A stretch of DNA of 58,006 nt from Luteimonas rhizosphaericola. Its GTDB lineage: Bacteria; Pseudomonadota; Gammaproteobacteria; Xanthomonadales; Xanthomonadaceae. The position numbers and the translations under genes are program-made. Shown here in pieces: positions 21,066 to 30,135 of this stretch (position 1 is its first letter; every line of letters starts with the position of its first letter). Under the pieces are notes generated by a model, which was not told the DNA's origin, ran no database searches, and was given only the letters and a program-made list of their open reading frames with translations. The DNA lies in NCBI RefSeq assembly GCF_029888045.1, contig NZ_JARXRN010000029.1:1-58006 (forward strand). Reading direction: 5' to 3'.

Positions 21066-21530
21066 GTGAGTGGGACGGGCGCGGGCGCATCCGCGGGCGC
21101 CGATGGCCATCCGTTCAGCCTTCCGACAAGGGTCTACTGGGAAGATACCGACGCCGGTGGTGTGGTCTACCACGCGCAGTACGTCGCCTTCCTCGAGCGC
21201 GCCCGCAGCGAATGGGTGCGCGCGCTGGGGTACGGCCAGGACGCATTGCGCCTGTCGCACGGGCTGGTGTTCGCGGTGCGGGCGATGCGGATCGATTTCC
21301 GCAAGCCCGCGCGGCTGGACGATGCACTGCAGGTGACGGTGTCGCTGCGGCGCTGCCGTCACGCGAGCGTCGTGTTCGCGCAGTCGATCATGCGCGGAGG
21401 CGACTGCCTGCTGGAGGCGGAGGTGCGCTGCGCGGCGCTCGATGCCGGCAGCTTCCGTCCGCGCGCGATCCCAGAACCGCTGTACCAGCAACTGAACCGA
21501 CTCGTCGAACCCGGAGCCGAACCCGCATGA
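21066..21530 (+). CDS. ybgC: Acyl-CoA thioesterase YbgC
   Basis: A 154-residue hotdog-fold thioesterase of the 4HBT family, the usual first gene of the Tol-Pal cluster. The active-site loop is YWEDTDAGGVVYHAQYVAFLERARSEW. The start is probably GTG 21066 with a GGGGA box just upstream; a TTG at 21051 is also open. Its stop overlaps the tolQ start (ATGA). Confidence 0.9.
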   Translation: MSGTGAGASAGADGHPFSLPTRVYWEDTDAGGVVYHAQYVAFLERARSEWVRALGYGQDALRLSHGLVFAVRAMRIDFRKPARLDDALQVTVSLRRCRHASVVFAQSIMRGGDCLLEAEVRCAALDAGSFRPRAIPEPLYQQLNRLVEPGAEPA

Positions 21531-22318
21531 TCCCCCTCGCGACGCTGCTGCAGGCCACCCAGATCGAACCGTTGCCGGAAGAGGCCGCCGCGACCACCAC
21601 CACGCTCGCCGAGGGCGCCGATGCCGCGGCCGTCGCCGCGCATTCGGGCATCAACTACATCGACCTGATGCTCAAGGCCAGCCTGCCGGTGCAGCTGATC
21701 GTGCTGCTGCTGCTGGTCGGCTCGATCATCAGCTGGGTGATCATCTTCCGCAAGGCGCGGGTGTTCAAGCTCGCCAACCGCGAGGCCGACGACTTCGAGA
21801 GCCGGTTCTGGTCAGGCGCCGACCTCGGCAAGCTGTACTCCTCCGCCACCGACCGCAACCGCCGCGTCACCGGGCTGGAGGCGATCTTCGAGGCCGGCTT
21901 CCGCGAGTTCGCACGCCTGCGCGAGAAGCGCGGCTTCGACGCCCGGGCCCAGCTCGAAGGCGCGCAGCGCGCCATGCGCGTCAGCTACACCCGCGAGGTG
22001 GACCTGCTCGAACGCAACCTCGAACTGCTGGCCAACATCGGCTCCACCGCGCCCTACGTGGGCCTGGTCGGCACCGTGTTCGGGATCATGGTGACCATGC
22101 ACGACATGCTCAACAGCGGCGAGCAGACCGGCATCGCCGCGGTCGCGCCCGGCATTTCCGAGGCGCTGTTCGCGACCGCGATCGGCCTGTTCGTCGCGAT
22201 CCCGGCGGTGTGGGCGTACAACCGCTTCACCACCCGCGTCGAGCGCCTGGCGGTGCGCTACGAGAGCTTCGCAGAGGAGTTCAGCACCATCCTGCAGCGC
22301 CAGAGCTCCCTGGACTGA
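21527..22318 (+). CDS. tolQ: Tol-Pal system proton channel subunit TolQ
   Basis: A 263-residue inner-membrane protein with three membrane spans: about residues 55-75, 170-195 and 205-230. The conserved block ELLANIGSTAPYVGLVGTVFGIM belongs to the ExbB/TolQ family. With TolR it uses the proton gradient to energise TolA. The extended N-terminus with Ala/Thr-rich sequence is usual in xanthomonads. Confidence 0.95.
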   Translation: MIPLATLLQATQIEPLPEEAAATTTTLAEGADAAAVAAHSGINYIDLMLKASLPVQLIVLLLLVGSIISWVIIFRKARVFKLANREADDFESRFWSGADLGKLYSSATDRNRRVTGLEAIFEAGFREFARLREKRGFDARAQLEGAQRAMRVSYTREVDLLERNLELLANIGSTAPYVGLVGTVFGIMVTMHDMLNSGEQTGIAAVAPGISEALFATAIGLFVAIPAVWAYNRFTTRVERLAVRYESFAEEFSTILQRQSSLD

Positions 22319-22330
22319 CCGGGACTCGTC

Positions 22331-22763
<433 letters not shown>

Positions 22764-22774
<11 letters not shown>

Positions 22775-23750
22775 CGCCTTTCCGCGTCCTGCGCCCGCGC
22801 AGGACGAAGGCCTTGGCCGGGCGATCGCCTGGGCCGTGGCCGTGCATGTGCTGGTCGTGGCGATCCTGCTGCTCTCGCCGCTGCTGAGCTGGGACCCGGA
22901 CCGCATCAGCGTGGCCGGCGCGCCGTCGATGGAGGCCGTGCTGGAGGTGTCCAGCGCCGACCGCCAGGCGGTGGAGCGGGCGCTGTCGATCGAACCCGAG
23001 CCGCTGCCCGAGCCGGTGGTCGAGCCCATGCCGGAACCGGTGCCGGAGGAGATCGCGCCGCCGCCGCCGCAGCCGATCCCCGAGCCGGTGCCGGAAGACG
23101 CGCCGGTCGAGCCACAGCCCACGCCGCAGGCGCGCGTGCCCGAGCCCGCGCCGGTCGACCAGGAGGAAGTGCGCCGCGACGCCGAGGCCGAGCGCGCGCG
23201 GATCGACCGGGAACAGGAAGAGAAGCGCCGCCAGGAGCAGATCGACCTGACCGAGCGCAAGCGCCAGGAGGAGGCCGAGCAGAAGCGGCGCCTGGCCCAA
23301 CAGCAGTTGGAGAAGATCCGCGCCGAGCGCGAGAAGCTCGAGCGCGAGCAGCGCCTGGCGCAGCAGCGCATCCAGCAGATCGCCGACCGCGAGGCGCGGC
23401 AGGCCTCGCAGCAGGCCGCGCAGCCTTCGGCCGCGCCGCCGCCGCCGGGCAACCAGGGCGTCGACACGGGATTGGCCGCGCGCTACGCCGCCGCGCTGCA
23501 GGAAGCGATCCTGCGCAACTGGACCCGGCCCGACACGGTGCCGATCGGCCAGCGCTGCCGGATCGTGATCCGCCAGATCCCCGGCGGCGAGGTGGTCGAG
23601 GCGCGCGTGGATCCGTCGTGCCCCTACGACGAACTCGGCCGGCGCTCGGTCGAGGCGGCGGTGCTGAAGGCGCAGCCGCTGCCCTATGCCGGCTTCGAAT
23701 CGGTGTTCCAGCGCACCCTGATCCTCAATTTCGCGGCGCAGGACCGCTGA
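22764..23750 (+). CDS. tolA: Tol-Pal system protein TolA
   Basis: A 328-residue inner-membrane-anchored protein spanning the periplasm. One transmembrane segment (AIAWAVAVHVLVVAILLLS) lies near residues 12-32. A Pro/Glu-rich stretch (about 70-130) precedes a long charged helix rich in Arg, Glu and Gln (about 130-220). The C-terminal domain binds TolB and Pal (ILRNWTRPDTVPIGQRCRI). The start at 22764 overlaps tolR; an upstream ATG at 22752 is possible. Confidence 0.93.
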
Positions 23751-24131
23751 GTCCGCGTCGCACCTGGGGGAGACCTCCCGCGTCCCCGCCCGTATTTCTT
23801 CGTGGCGACCGCGCCGCGGCCGGTCCGGTCGCGCGGCGCCAGCGCCGCGTCGCCTTCACGTCGCGCTCGCTATGGTCACGCGGGTCGATGCCCGAGCGCG
23901 CGCCGTTCCGGCGAAACCGGGAACTGCGATTGGGCGAGCCGGCGACCGGGAGGGTGGAGCGCATGGCATCGTCGGACAGGTGGACGCCCTAGCGTCGAAA
24001 CCACTGCTCCGCCGTGCGGGCGGATATCCAAACGAGCCTCCGGCCGTTGGAGTCCGCCTCCGTTCATCTTCGTGCATCGATTCGCCGCCAAGCTGTCGCC
24101 CGCCTTGTCCAACCCTGCCAGGAACCTTCCG
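23751..24131. other. tolA-tolB intergenic region, no gene seen
   Basis: This 381-bp gap is unusually long for a Tol-Pal cluster. Short open frames exist on both strands, but none has a protein-like composition or ribosome site. It may hold a separate promoter for tolB-pal-cpoB; I cannot point to a clear -35/-10 pair. Confidence 0.4.
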
Positions 24132-25451
24132 ATGAGCCCCACCAAGCGTTGCCTGCTCGCCTTGCTCGCGCTGCTGCTGCCGTTCGCCGCAGCCGCCCAG
24201 CAGCAGGGCCTGGAGATCGACATCATCGGCGGCAACGCCTCCGCATTGCCGATCGCCGTCGTCCCGATGCCGTACCAGGGCTCGGCCACCGCCCCGGCCA
24301 CCGATGTCGCCGCCGTGGTGCGCGCCGACCTCGAGCGCTCCGGCCAGTTCCGGACCCTGCCCGAGGGCGACATGGCCAGCCGCCCGACCAGCGGGGGCGA
24401 GGTCGACTATCCGGCCTGGCGCGCGCTGCGGCAGGACTTCCTGGTCGTCGGCCGGGTGGTGGACGCGGCCGAGGGCAGCTACCGGGTCGAGTACGAACTG
24501 TTCGACGTGGCCAAGCAGCAGCGCCTGCTGGGCCTGGCGATGACCGCGCGCTCGAACGCCATGCGCGATGTCGCCCACCAGATGGCCGATGCGATCTACG
24601 AGAAGATCCTGGGCGTGCGGGGCGCGTTCTGGACCCGCATCGCCTACGTCACCGCGACGGGCACCGGGCAGTCCAGCCGCTACGCGCTGATGGTGGCGGA
24701 CGCCGACGGCTACAACCCGCAGACGGTGGTGCGCTCGAATGAGCCGCTGCTGTCGCCGGCCTGGAGCCCGGACGGGCGCAAGCTGGCCTACGTGAGCTTC
24801 GAGCGCGGCAATTCCTCGATCTACATCCAGGACATCACCACCGGCGGCCGCGAACTGGTGTCCAGCTTCCGCGGCATCAACAGCGGCCCGGCGTTCTCGC
24901 CCGACGGTTCGCGGCTGGCGTTGACCCTGTCGCGCAGCGGCAACCCCGAGATCTACGTGATGGACCTGGGCAGCAAGGCCCTGACCCAGATCACCAACCA
25001 GTTCGGCATCGACACCGCGCCGGTCTGGAGTCCGGACGGCAACAGCCTGTACTTCACCTCCGACCGCGGCGGCCGGCCGCAGGTGTACCAGGTGCCGGCC
25101 TCCGGCGGCGGCGCCACCCGCGTGACCTTCGAGGGCAGTTACAATGCCGACCCCAGCATTTCCTGGGACGGACAGAAGATCGCGGTAGCCCAAGGCGCGG
25201 GCAACACCTACCGGATCGCGGTGATGGACCGCAGCCTGGGTTCGCCCCGCTGGCAGACCCTGTCGCCGGGGTCGCTCGACGAGTCCCCCAGCTTCGCCCC
25301 CAACGCCAGCATGCTGCTCTACGCGGCGCGTGAAGGGCGGCGTGGCGTCCTGTATGCTGTCTCGGCCGATGGCCGCGTACGTCAACGCCTCGTGCTCGCA
25401 GACGGGGACGTGCGCGAGCCGGCCTGGGGACCCTACCGCTCCCAGCGCTGA
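24132..25451 (+). CDS. tolB: Tol-Pal system beta-propeller protein TolB
   Basis: A 439-residue periplasmic protein. A Sec signal peptide (MSPTKRCLLALLALLLPFAAAAQ) is followed by the N-terminal TolB domain and a six-bladed propeller with WSPDG/FSPDG repeats from about residue 210. It binds Pal at the outer membrane and TolA. Length is normal for the family. Confidence 0.96.
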   Translation: MSPTKRCLLALLALLLPFAAAAQQQGLEIDIIGGNASALPIAVVPMPYQGSATAPATDVAAVVRADLERSGQFRTLPEGDMASRPTSGGEVDYPAWRALRQDFLVVGRVVDAAEGSYRVEYELFDVAKQQRLLGLAMTARSNAMRDVAHQMADAIYEKILGVRGAFWTRIAYVTATGTGQSSRYALMVADADGYNPQTVVRSNEPLLSPAWSPDGRKLAYVSFERGNSSIYIQDITTGGRELVSSFRGINSGPAFSPDGSRLALTLSRSGNPEIYVMDLGSKALTQITNQFGIDTAPVWSPDGNSLYFTSDRGGRPQVYQVPASGGGATRVTFEGSYNADPSISWDGQKIAVAQGAGNTYRIAVMDRSLGSPRWQTLSPGSLDESPSFAPNASMLLYAAREGRRGVLYAVSADGRVRQRLVLADGDVREPAWGPYRSQR

Positions 25452-25515
25452 CATGGTCTGCACATCCACTCCATCAACCTGAACATCCGTAACACGCCCT
25501 GAGGATCGACGAGAA

Positions 25516-26040
25516 ATGAACGCCAACAAGCCCGCCGTGCTCGGCAAGGCCCTCCTGATCGCCGTGATGTGCGTCGCCGCTGCTGCTTGCTCGAAGAAGG
25601 TCAAGGAAGCACCGCCCGCCGAACCCTCCACCGGTGGCGTCACCGACACCGCCCCCGTCACCCCGGGCGCGTACGGCCCCTCCGACCTCGACACCGATGC
25701 CTGCCTGCGCCAGCGCACCGTGTACTTCGACCTGGACCAGGACGCGCTGCGTCCGGAGTTCCAGGCCGCGATGGCCTGCCACGCCAAGTACCTGCGTGAC
25801 CGTCCGTCCTCGCGCATCACCCTGGAAGGCAACGCCGACGAGCGCGGCAGCCGCGAGTACAACCTCGGCCTGGGCGAGCGTCGCGGCAATGCCGTGTCGT
25901 CGGCCCTGCAGGCCAATGGCGGTTCCGGCGCGCAGCTGACCGTGGTCAGCTACGGCGAGGAGCGTCCGACCTGCACCGAGTCCGGCGAGGACTGCTGGGC
26001 CCGCAACCGTCGGGTCGAGATCGTCTACACGGCGAAGTAA
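25516..26040 (+). CDS. pal: Peptidoglycan-associated lipoprotein Pal
   Basis: A 174-residue outer-membrane lipoprotein. The lipobox AAAC (Cys about 23) is followed by a short linker and an OmpA-like domain. The peptidoglycan-binding segment (LEGNADERGSREYNLGLGERR) is well conserved. It completes the envelope-constriction machinery with TolB. A good ribosome site (GAGG) precedes the start. Confidence 0.97.
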   Translation: MNANKPAVLGKALLIAVMCVAAAACSKKVKEAPPAEPSTGGVTDTAPVTPGAYGPSDLDTDACLRQRTVYFDLDQDALRPEFQAAMACHAKYLRDRPSSRITLEGNADERGSREYNLGLGERRGNAVSSALQANGGSGAQLTVVSYGEERPTCTESGEDCWARNRRVEIVYTAK

Positions 26041-26049
26041 TCGACTGCG

Positions 26050-26862
26050 ATGCGTGCGTTCATCGTTCCAATCGCGTTCGCGGCGGCCCTGGTGGCCGCC
26101 GCGCCCGCGTTCGCCCAGCGGGCCAGCCTGGCCGACCGCGTGGCCGCGCTCGAGCTGCGTGCCGCCGACAACCAGGGCAATGTCGACCTGCTCAACCAGC
26201 TGACCGCGCTGCGCTCCGAAGTGCAGGCGCTCCGCTCCCAGATCGAGGAACTGCAGCAGCAGAACGAGCAGCTGCGTTCCACCAGCCGCAGCCAATACCT
26301 GGACCTCGATGGCCGGCTGAACCGGCTGGAAGGGGCCGGCACGGTACTGCCGGACCCCGGCGCCGCCCCCGGTGTTCCCGCCGCGTCTGCGCCGGCCACG
26401 CCAGCCGCCGCGGCGCCGAACGAGGCGCCCCCCAGCGTCCACGGCGATGCCGGCCTGCTGGCCAACAGCGCCGACGAGCGCAGTGCCTACGACGCGGCGT
26501 TCAACGCGCTCAAGTCCGGCGACTACACCGGCTCGGCGGAACTGTTCCAGGACTTCCTCCAGGTGCATCCCGAGGGCGTGTACGCGCCCAACGCGCGCTA
26601 CTGGCTCGGCGAAAGCTATTACGTGACCCAGAACTACGAACTGGCGCGCGACCAGTTCCAGGTCCTGCTGGACCGCTATCCCACCCATGACAAGGCCCCG
26701 GGCGCGCTGCTCAAGGTCGGCCTGTCGCAGTACGGCCTGCGCGACCTCGAGGGAGCCGAAGCCACTCTCGCCCAGGTGGCGAGCCAGTACCCGGGCACCG
26801 ACGCGGCGCGCACGGCCGAGGATCGGCTGCACGCGATCCAGCTGGCGCGCGCCACGCGCTGA
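26050..26862 (+). CDS. cpoB: Cell division coordinator CpoB (YbgF)
   Basis: A 270-residue periplasmic protein with a signal peptide (cleavage near PAFAQ), an N-terminal trimerising coiled coil (about 25-95), an Ala/Pro linker and C-terminal TPR repeats (YDAAFNALKSGDYTGSAELFQDFL and following). It links Tol-Pal to PBP1b-type peptidoglycan synthesis. It lies 9 bp after pal and just before queE, the usual order. Confidence 0.95.
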   Translation: MRAFIVPIAFAAALVAAAPAFAQRASLADRVAALELRAADNQGNVDLLNQLTALRSEVQALRSQIEELQQQNEQLRSTSRSQYLDLDGRLNRLEGAGTVLPDPGAAPGVPAASAPATPAAAAPNEAPPSVHGDAGLLANSADERSAYDAAFNALKSGDYTGSAELFQDFLQVHPEGVYAPNARYWLGESYYVTQNYELARDQFQVLLDRYPTHDKAPGALLKVGLSQYGLRDLEGAEATLAQVASQYPGTDAARTAEDRLHAIQLARATR

Positions 26863-26864
26863 CC

Positions 26865-27545
26865 GTGCACGCCGTCGCGCCCGATGCGGCCGCCGCATCG
26901 ACGGCGGACCGGCTTCGTATCACCGAGATCTTCTGCTCGCTTCAGGGCGAGGCCCGCGACGCCGGCTGGCCGTCGGTGTTCGTGCGCCTGACCGGCTGCC
27001 CGCTGCGCTGCACCTACTGCGACACCGCCTACGCCTTCCACGGCGGCCAATGGTGGGACATCGACGCCATCGTGGCGGAAGTGGCACGGCATGGGGTGCG
27101 CCACGTCTGCGTGACCGGCGGCGAGCCGCTGGCGCAGAAGCGCTGCATCCAGCTGCTTCGGCGCCTGTGCGACGCGGGTTACGTGGTCTCGCTGGAGACC
27201 TCGGGCGCGATCGACATCGGCGAGGTCGACCCGCGGGTCTCGCGCGTGCTGGACATCAAGACGCCCGGCTCGGGCGAAGAAGGGCGCAACCGGTGGGAGA
27301 ACCTGCCGCTGCTCACCCCGCACGACCAGGTGAAGTTCGTCGTCTGCAGCCGCACCGATTACGAGTGGGCGCGGCAGGTGCTGCACGCGCACGCGCTCCA
27401 CGCACGCTGCGACGTGCTGTTCTCGCCGAGCAAGGGCGAGTTGTCGGCGACCGAGCTGGCGGACTGGATCGTGGCCGACCGCCTGCCGGTGAAGTTCCAG
27501 TTGCAGTTGCACAAGCTGCTGTGGAATGACGAGCCGGGACGATGA
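26865..27545 (+). CDS. queE: 7-carboxy-7-deazaguanine synthase QueE
   Basis: A 226-residue radical-SAM enzyme of queuosine synthesis. It converts 6-carboxytetrahydropterin to 7-carboxy-7-deazaguanine. The cluster motif is CPLRCTYC (CX3CX2C). The substrate-binding FCSLQGEARDAGWPSVFVRLTG block precedes it. The start is a GTG directly behind the cpoB stop. Confidence 0.95.
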   Translation: MHAVAPDAAAASTADRLRITEIFCSLQGEARDAGWPSVFVRLTGCPLRCTYCDTAYAFHGGQWWDIDAIVAEVARHGVRHVCVTGGEPLAQKRCIQLLRRLCDAGYVVSLETSGAIDIGEVDPRVSRVLDIKTPGSGEEGRNRWENLPLLTPHDQVKFVVCSRTDYEWARQVLHAHALHARCDVLFSPSKGELSATELADWIVADRLPVKFQLQLHKLLWNDEPGR

Positions 27546-27707
27546 GGACGCGAGCGCGATGCGCGCCTTGTCGTCCGTGAGCCGGCTGGCGAGCTGCGGA
27601 TCGCGTCGCGCGTGGCGCGGTGCGTCCGACGTCGGCCAATCTTGCGCGCGTCGGTACCTGCCGGCCGCTCCCTGCACCCAATCACCGACTTTCGATATCC
27701 GACTACG

Positions 27708-28376
27708 ATGAAGAAGGCTGTCGTCCTCCTGTCCGGGGGCATGGATTCCGCGGTGGTGCTGGCCATCGCCCGCGAGCAGGGCTTCGAGGCTCATGCGCTG
27801 AGCGTGCGCTACGGCCAGCGCCACACCTCCGAGCTCGACGCCGCCGTGCGGGTGGCGACACTGCAGGGCGCCGCGCAGCACAAGACCGTGCACGTCGACC
27901 TGCGTGCGTTCGGCGGCTCGGCGCTCACCGACGATATCGACGTCCCCGAGGCCGGCGGCGCCGGCATTCCGGTCACCTACGTCCCCGCACGCAACACCAT
28001 CATGCTCTCGCTCGCGCTCGGCTGGGCCGAGGTGCTGGGGGCGAGCGATCTGTTCTGCGGCGTCAACGCGGTCGATTATTCGGGTTATCCCGACTGCCGG
28101 CCGGAATTCATCGACGCGTTCGAGCGCCTGGCCAACGTCGCGACGAAAGCGGGCGTGGAAGGCGCGGGCCTGCGCGTGCTCGCGCCGCTTCTGCGCATGG
28201 GAAAGGCGGACATCGTGCGCGAGGGGCTGCGCCTGGGGGTGGATTTCTCGGCGACGGTGTCGTGCTACCGCGCCGACGCGGAAGGACGCGCCTGTGGCCA
28301 TTGCGACGCCTGCCGGCTGCGCGCCGAAGGCTTCGCGGCGGCAGGGGTCGAGGATCCGACCCGCTACGCGGGCTGA
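27708..28376 (+). CDS. queC: 7-cyano-7-deazaguanine synthase QueC
   Basis: A 222-residue ATP-dependent enzyme that makes preQ0. The PP-loop is [12 protein letters not shown] at residues 7-18. A C-terminal zinc site is formed by Cys residues in [18 protein letters not shown]. The start at 27708 matches the family N-terminus [12 protein letters not shown] 162-bp gap separates it from queE. Its 3' end overlaps the convergent globin gene by 13 bp. Confidence 0.96.
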   Translation: MKKAVVLLSGGMDSAVVLAIAREQGFEAHALSVRYGQRHTSELDAAVRVATLQGAAQHKTVHVDLRAFGGSALTDDIDVPEAGGAGIPVTYVPARNTIMLSLALGWAEVLGASDLFCGVNAVDYSGYPDCRPEFIDAFERLANVATKAGVEGAGLRVLAPLLRMGKADIVREGLRLGVDFSATVSCYRADAEGRACGHCDACRLRAEGFAAAGVEDPTRYAG

Positions 28377-28840
28377 TCGGCACTTCCGCCTGGGTCGCCA
28401 GTCGTGCAGGCCGGCGCGCCGCCGGCGCGACGCTGGCGGCGCAGCGGATCGATGTCCAGCCCGATCCGCAACGACTGCCCGATGCGCTGCGCCAGCGCCG
28501 ACACATGGGCGGCCTCCGGCGGCGTGAGCGACTCGCGGGCGGTCTCGCCCCACAGCGCCAGCCAGCGCTCGAAGTGCGCCTCATCGAGGTCGAGCGGCCG
28601 ATGCGCGGACATCGGATTGCCGCGATAGGTGCCGCTGCGCAGCAGCACCGAAGACCAGAACGCGACCAGGGTGTCCAGGTGCGTCGTCCAGTCCTGCACC
28701 GCGGCCTCGAACACCGGCCCGAGGAGCGCGTCGCCGCGGGCGCGTCCATAGAAGGCGTGCACCAGGCGCGTGATCGCCTGGTGGTCGGGGAGATGCGCTG
28801 CGTCGGGCATCGCGGTCGTCGGAGTGGCGGATGTGGCCAT
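28364..28840 (-). CDS. Group III truncated haemoglobin
   Basis: A globin of about 158 residues with the 2-on-2 fold typical of group [26 protein letters not shown], the [18 protein letters not shown] block, and the distal pocket motif around [12 protein letters not shown]. The proximal His is in [11 protein letters not shown]. Possible starts are 28864, 28840 and 28810. The last ([11 protein letters not shown]) best fits the promoter geometry of an upstream FNR-like site, 28840 is a compromise. A role in NO or oxygen handling is inferred from the family. No strong ribosome site is visible. Confidence 0.85.
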   Translation of the reverse strand: MATSATPTTAMPDAAHLPDHQAITRLVHAFYGRARGDALLGPVFEAAVQDWTTHLDTLVAFWSSVLLRSGTYRGNPMSAHRPLDLDEAHFERWLALWGETARESLTPPEAAHVSALAQRIGQSLRIGLDIDPLRRQRRAGGAPACTTGDPGGSADQPA

Positions 28841-28873
28841 GCGGATATTGTGGATGACCGCCATCGACCTGCC

Positions 28874-28887
28874 TTGATCCAGGTCAG
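28874..28887 (-). promoter_or_regulatory. FNR/Anr-like binding site upstream of the globin gene
   Basis: TTGATCCAGGTCAG contains one perfect FNR half-site (TTGAT) and a degenerate one (GTCAG), against the consensus TTGAT-N4-ATCAA. It lies 30-60 bp before the possible globin starts. On the minus strand an AT-rich ACAATAT at about 28845-28851 falls near the expected -10 position for a site centred at -41. Confidence 0.45.
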
Positions 28888-28924
28888 CGGGGCGGTGCCG
28901 ACGGGGCCGGCGCGGCGCATGCCC

Positions 28925-28930
28925 TATAAT
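28925..28930 (+). promoter_or_regulatory. -10 element of tRNA-Lys
   Basis: A perfect TATAAT ends 13 bases before the first base of the tRNA. The -35 region (about 28902-28907) is GC-rich and weak. Confidence 0.6.
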
Positions 28931-28943
28931 CGCCCGGCAGCAG

Positions 28944-29019
28944 GGGCCGTTAGCTCAGTCGGTAGAGCATCGGACTTTTAATCCGCTGGTCGATGGTTCG
29001 AATCCATCACGGCCCACCA
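28944..29019 (+). tRNA. tRNA-Lys (anticodon UUU)
   Basis: The 76-nt cloverleaf has acceptor arms GGGCCGT and ACGGCCC, a D-arm with AGCTCAGTCGGTAGAG, the anticodon TTT at 28977-28979 in the loop CTTTTAA, the T-arm GGTTCGAATCC, and an encoded CCA at 29017-29019. Its 3' half is the likely prophage attachment site; the gene remains whole after integration. Confidence 0.97.
28986..29019. other. Probable attL (3' end of tRNA-Lys)
   Basis: Phage genes begin directly after the tRNA, with the integrase 1.1 kb away and pointing towards it. Integration into the tRNA 3' end is the usual use of such integrases. The core length cannot be fixed because attR is outside the window. Confidence 0.6.
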
Positions 29020-29054
29020 GTGCTAACAACAACTTATCTACGCGTCCGCGCAGA

Positions 29055-29076
29055 GTCCGTAAAATTGTCCGTAAAA
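29055..29076. repeat. Direct repeat next to attL (possible integrase arm sites)
   Basis: GTCCGTAAAA occurs at 29055-29064 and again at 29067-29076, a 12-bp period. The pair lies about 36-57 bp inside the prophage from the tRNA end. Position and tandem form suggest arm-type sites for the integrase or excisionase. Confidence 0.45.
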
Positions 29077-29094
29077 GAACGTTCAGCGACTGCG

Positions 29095-30096
29095 TTACGG
29101 GTCGAGGATGATTCTTTGGAGATTCTTCATGCGGATCTTCCCGTTGGCTTCGTCGATCGTCTCGCCGAGTACAACGTCCGCACCCTTGCCCGCGAACCAC
29201 TTGCCGACCCGAATCAGCTGTTCTTCGTCTCCGTCGTGACTGAGGAGCTGGACGATCTCCCTCCCGACGGCGGTGAATCTCCACAGCGGGAGGCCGATCG
29301 GCTTAGTAGCAGTTCCGCGCTCGATTTTCAGGACCAGCTTTCCGGCGCGAAGTAGCTCAACGTTTCTGGTAGGGAACTTGAAGAGGTTGTAGGTCATTTC
29401 CGATGGGTGCATAGCGCCGAGCTCGGCGGCATCGAAGTAATGACCCATGTAGATGTCTCGGTGCTTCTCAAGCCAAGTGCGATCCAGGCAGGGTACGAAT
29501 GTTGAGCTGCTGTATGAAACCGCTTGGTTCGCCATTCGCTCAAGCAGCGATGCGTCATCCGTGGTCAGATTACGAACAAAGTCGAGCGTGCGGAGTGAGA
29601 AGCTTCCCGGTCGTACGATCTCCCCTGCTAGGATTCGTCCCCACAGATCCTGCATCTGTTCAGAGGATATGTCCTCTGAGGCGCGAAAGAATCGATTGAT
29701 CCAGTCCGCATCAGGCACGTCAGTCGACACATCCGTCACACCTGCGAGCTCTAGCGCCGCAGTAGTGGTGATAGATTCAATGTTCGATTGACGAAGCTCG
29801 GCTTGATAGGCCTCACGCGTCGCCGCCCGCTCTGCCGCAGATGATTGAGAACTTGACCATGCGATGGCTTGAGGGTCTCGATCGATCCGGATGTTCTCAT
29901 CTTGGTAGGAGATCGCGAGCAGATTGCCATCGCCGGCATTGTTGAGCGCTTCTGACAACACTCGGATTTTTTCGGCGTCCGCTTTCGCATTCACCCTGGT
30001 AAGCATTGGTGCCGAGACGCGCCCCATGCCGCGCGAAATGACATCGATCAGGCGAGTAAGAGGCTTGCTAACGCCGCCCAGATCAGAGAACTTCAT
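29095..30096 (-). CDS. DUF2806-like protein (prophage accessory gene)
   Basis: A 333-residue protein of unknown function. The central segment WINRFFRASEDISSEQMQDLWGRILAGEIVRPGSFSLRTLDFVRNLT resembles proteins labelled DUF2806, as I recall the family. No transmembrane segment or known enzyme motif is visible. The start at 30096 has GGAGG five bases upstream; a GTG at 30111 is possible. GC content is clearly below that of the neighbours. Its place between attL and the integrase is a common cargo position, so a defence or lysogenic-conversion role is possible but unproven. Confidence 0.7.
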   Translation of the reverse strand: MKFSDLGGVSKPLTRLIDVISRGMGRVSAPMLTRVNAKADAEKIRVLSEALNNAGDGNLLAISYQDENIRIDRDPQAIAWSSSQSSAAERAATREAYQAELRQSNIESITTTAALELAGVTDVSTDVPDADWINRFFRASEDISSEQMQDLWGRILAGEIVRPGSFSLRTLDFVRNLTTDDASLLERMANQAVSYSSSTFVPCLDRTWLEKHRDIYMGHYFDAAELGAMHPSEMTYNLFKFPTRNVELLRAGKLVLKIERGTATKPIGLPLWRFTAVGREIVQLLSHDGDEEQLIRVGKWFAGKGADVVLGETIDEANGKIRMKNLQRIILDP

Positions 30097-30135
30097 GCCG
30101 CCCTCCGCCACGATATGGCTGTTAGTTAAGAATAC

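Noticed and set aside
28955..29284. Minus-strand frame ending in GFEPSTSGLKVR
   Set aside because: This peptide is a well-known artefact of translating tRNA genes in antisense.
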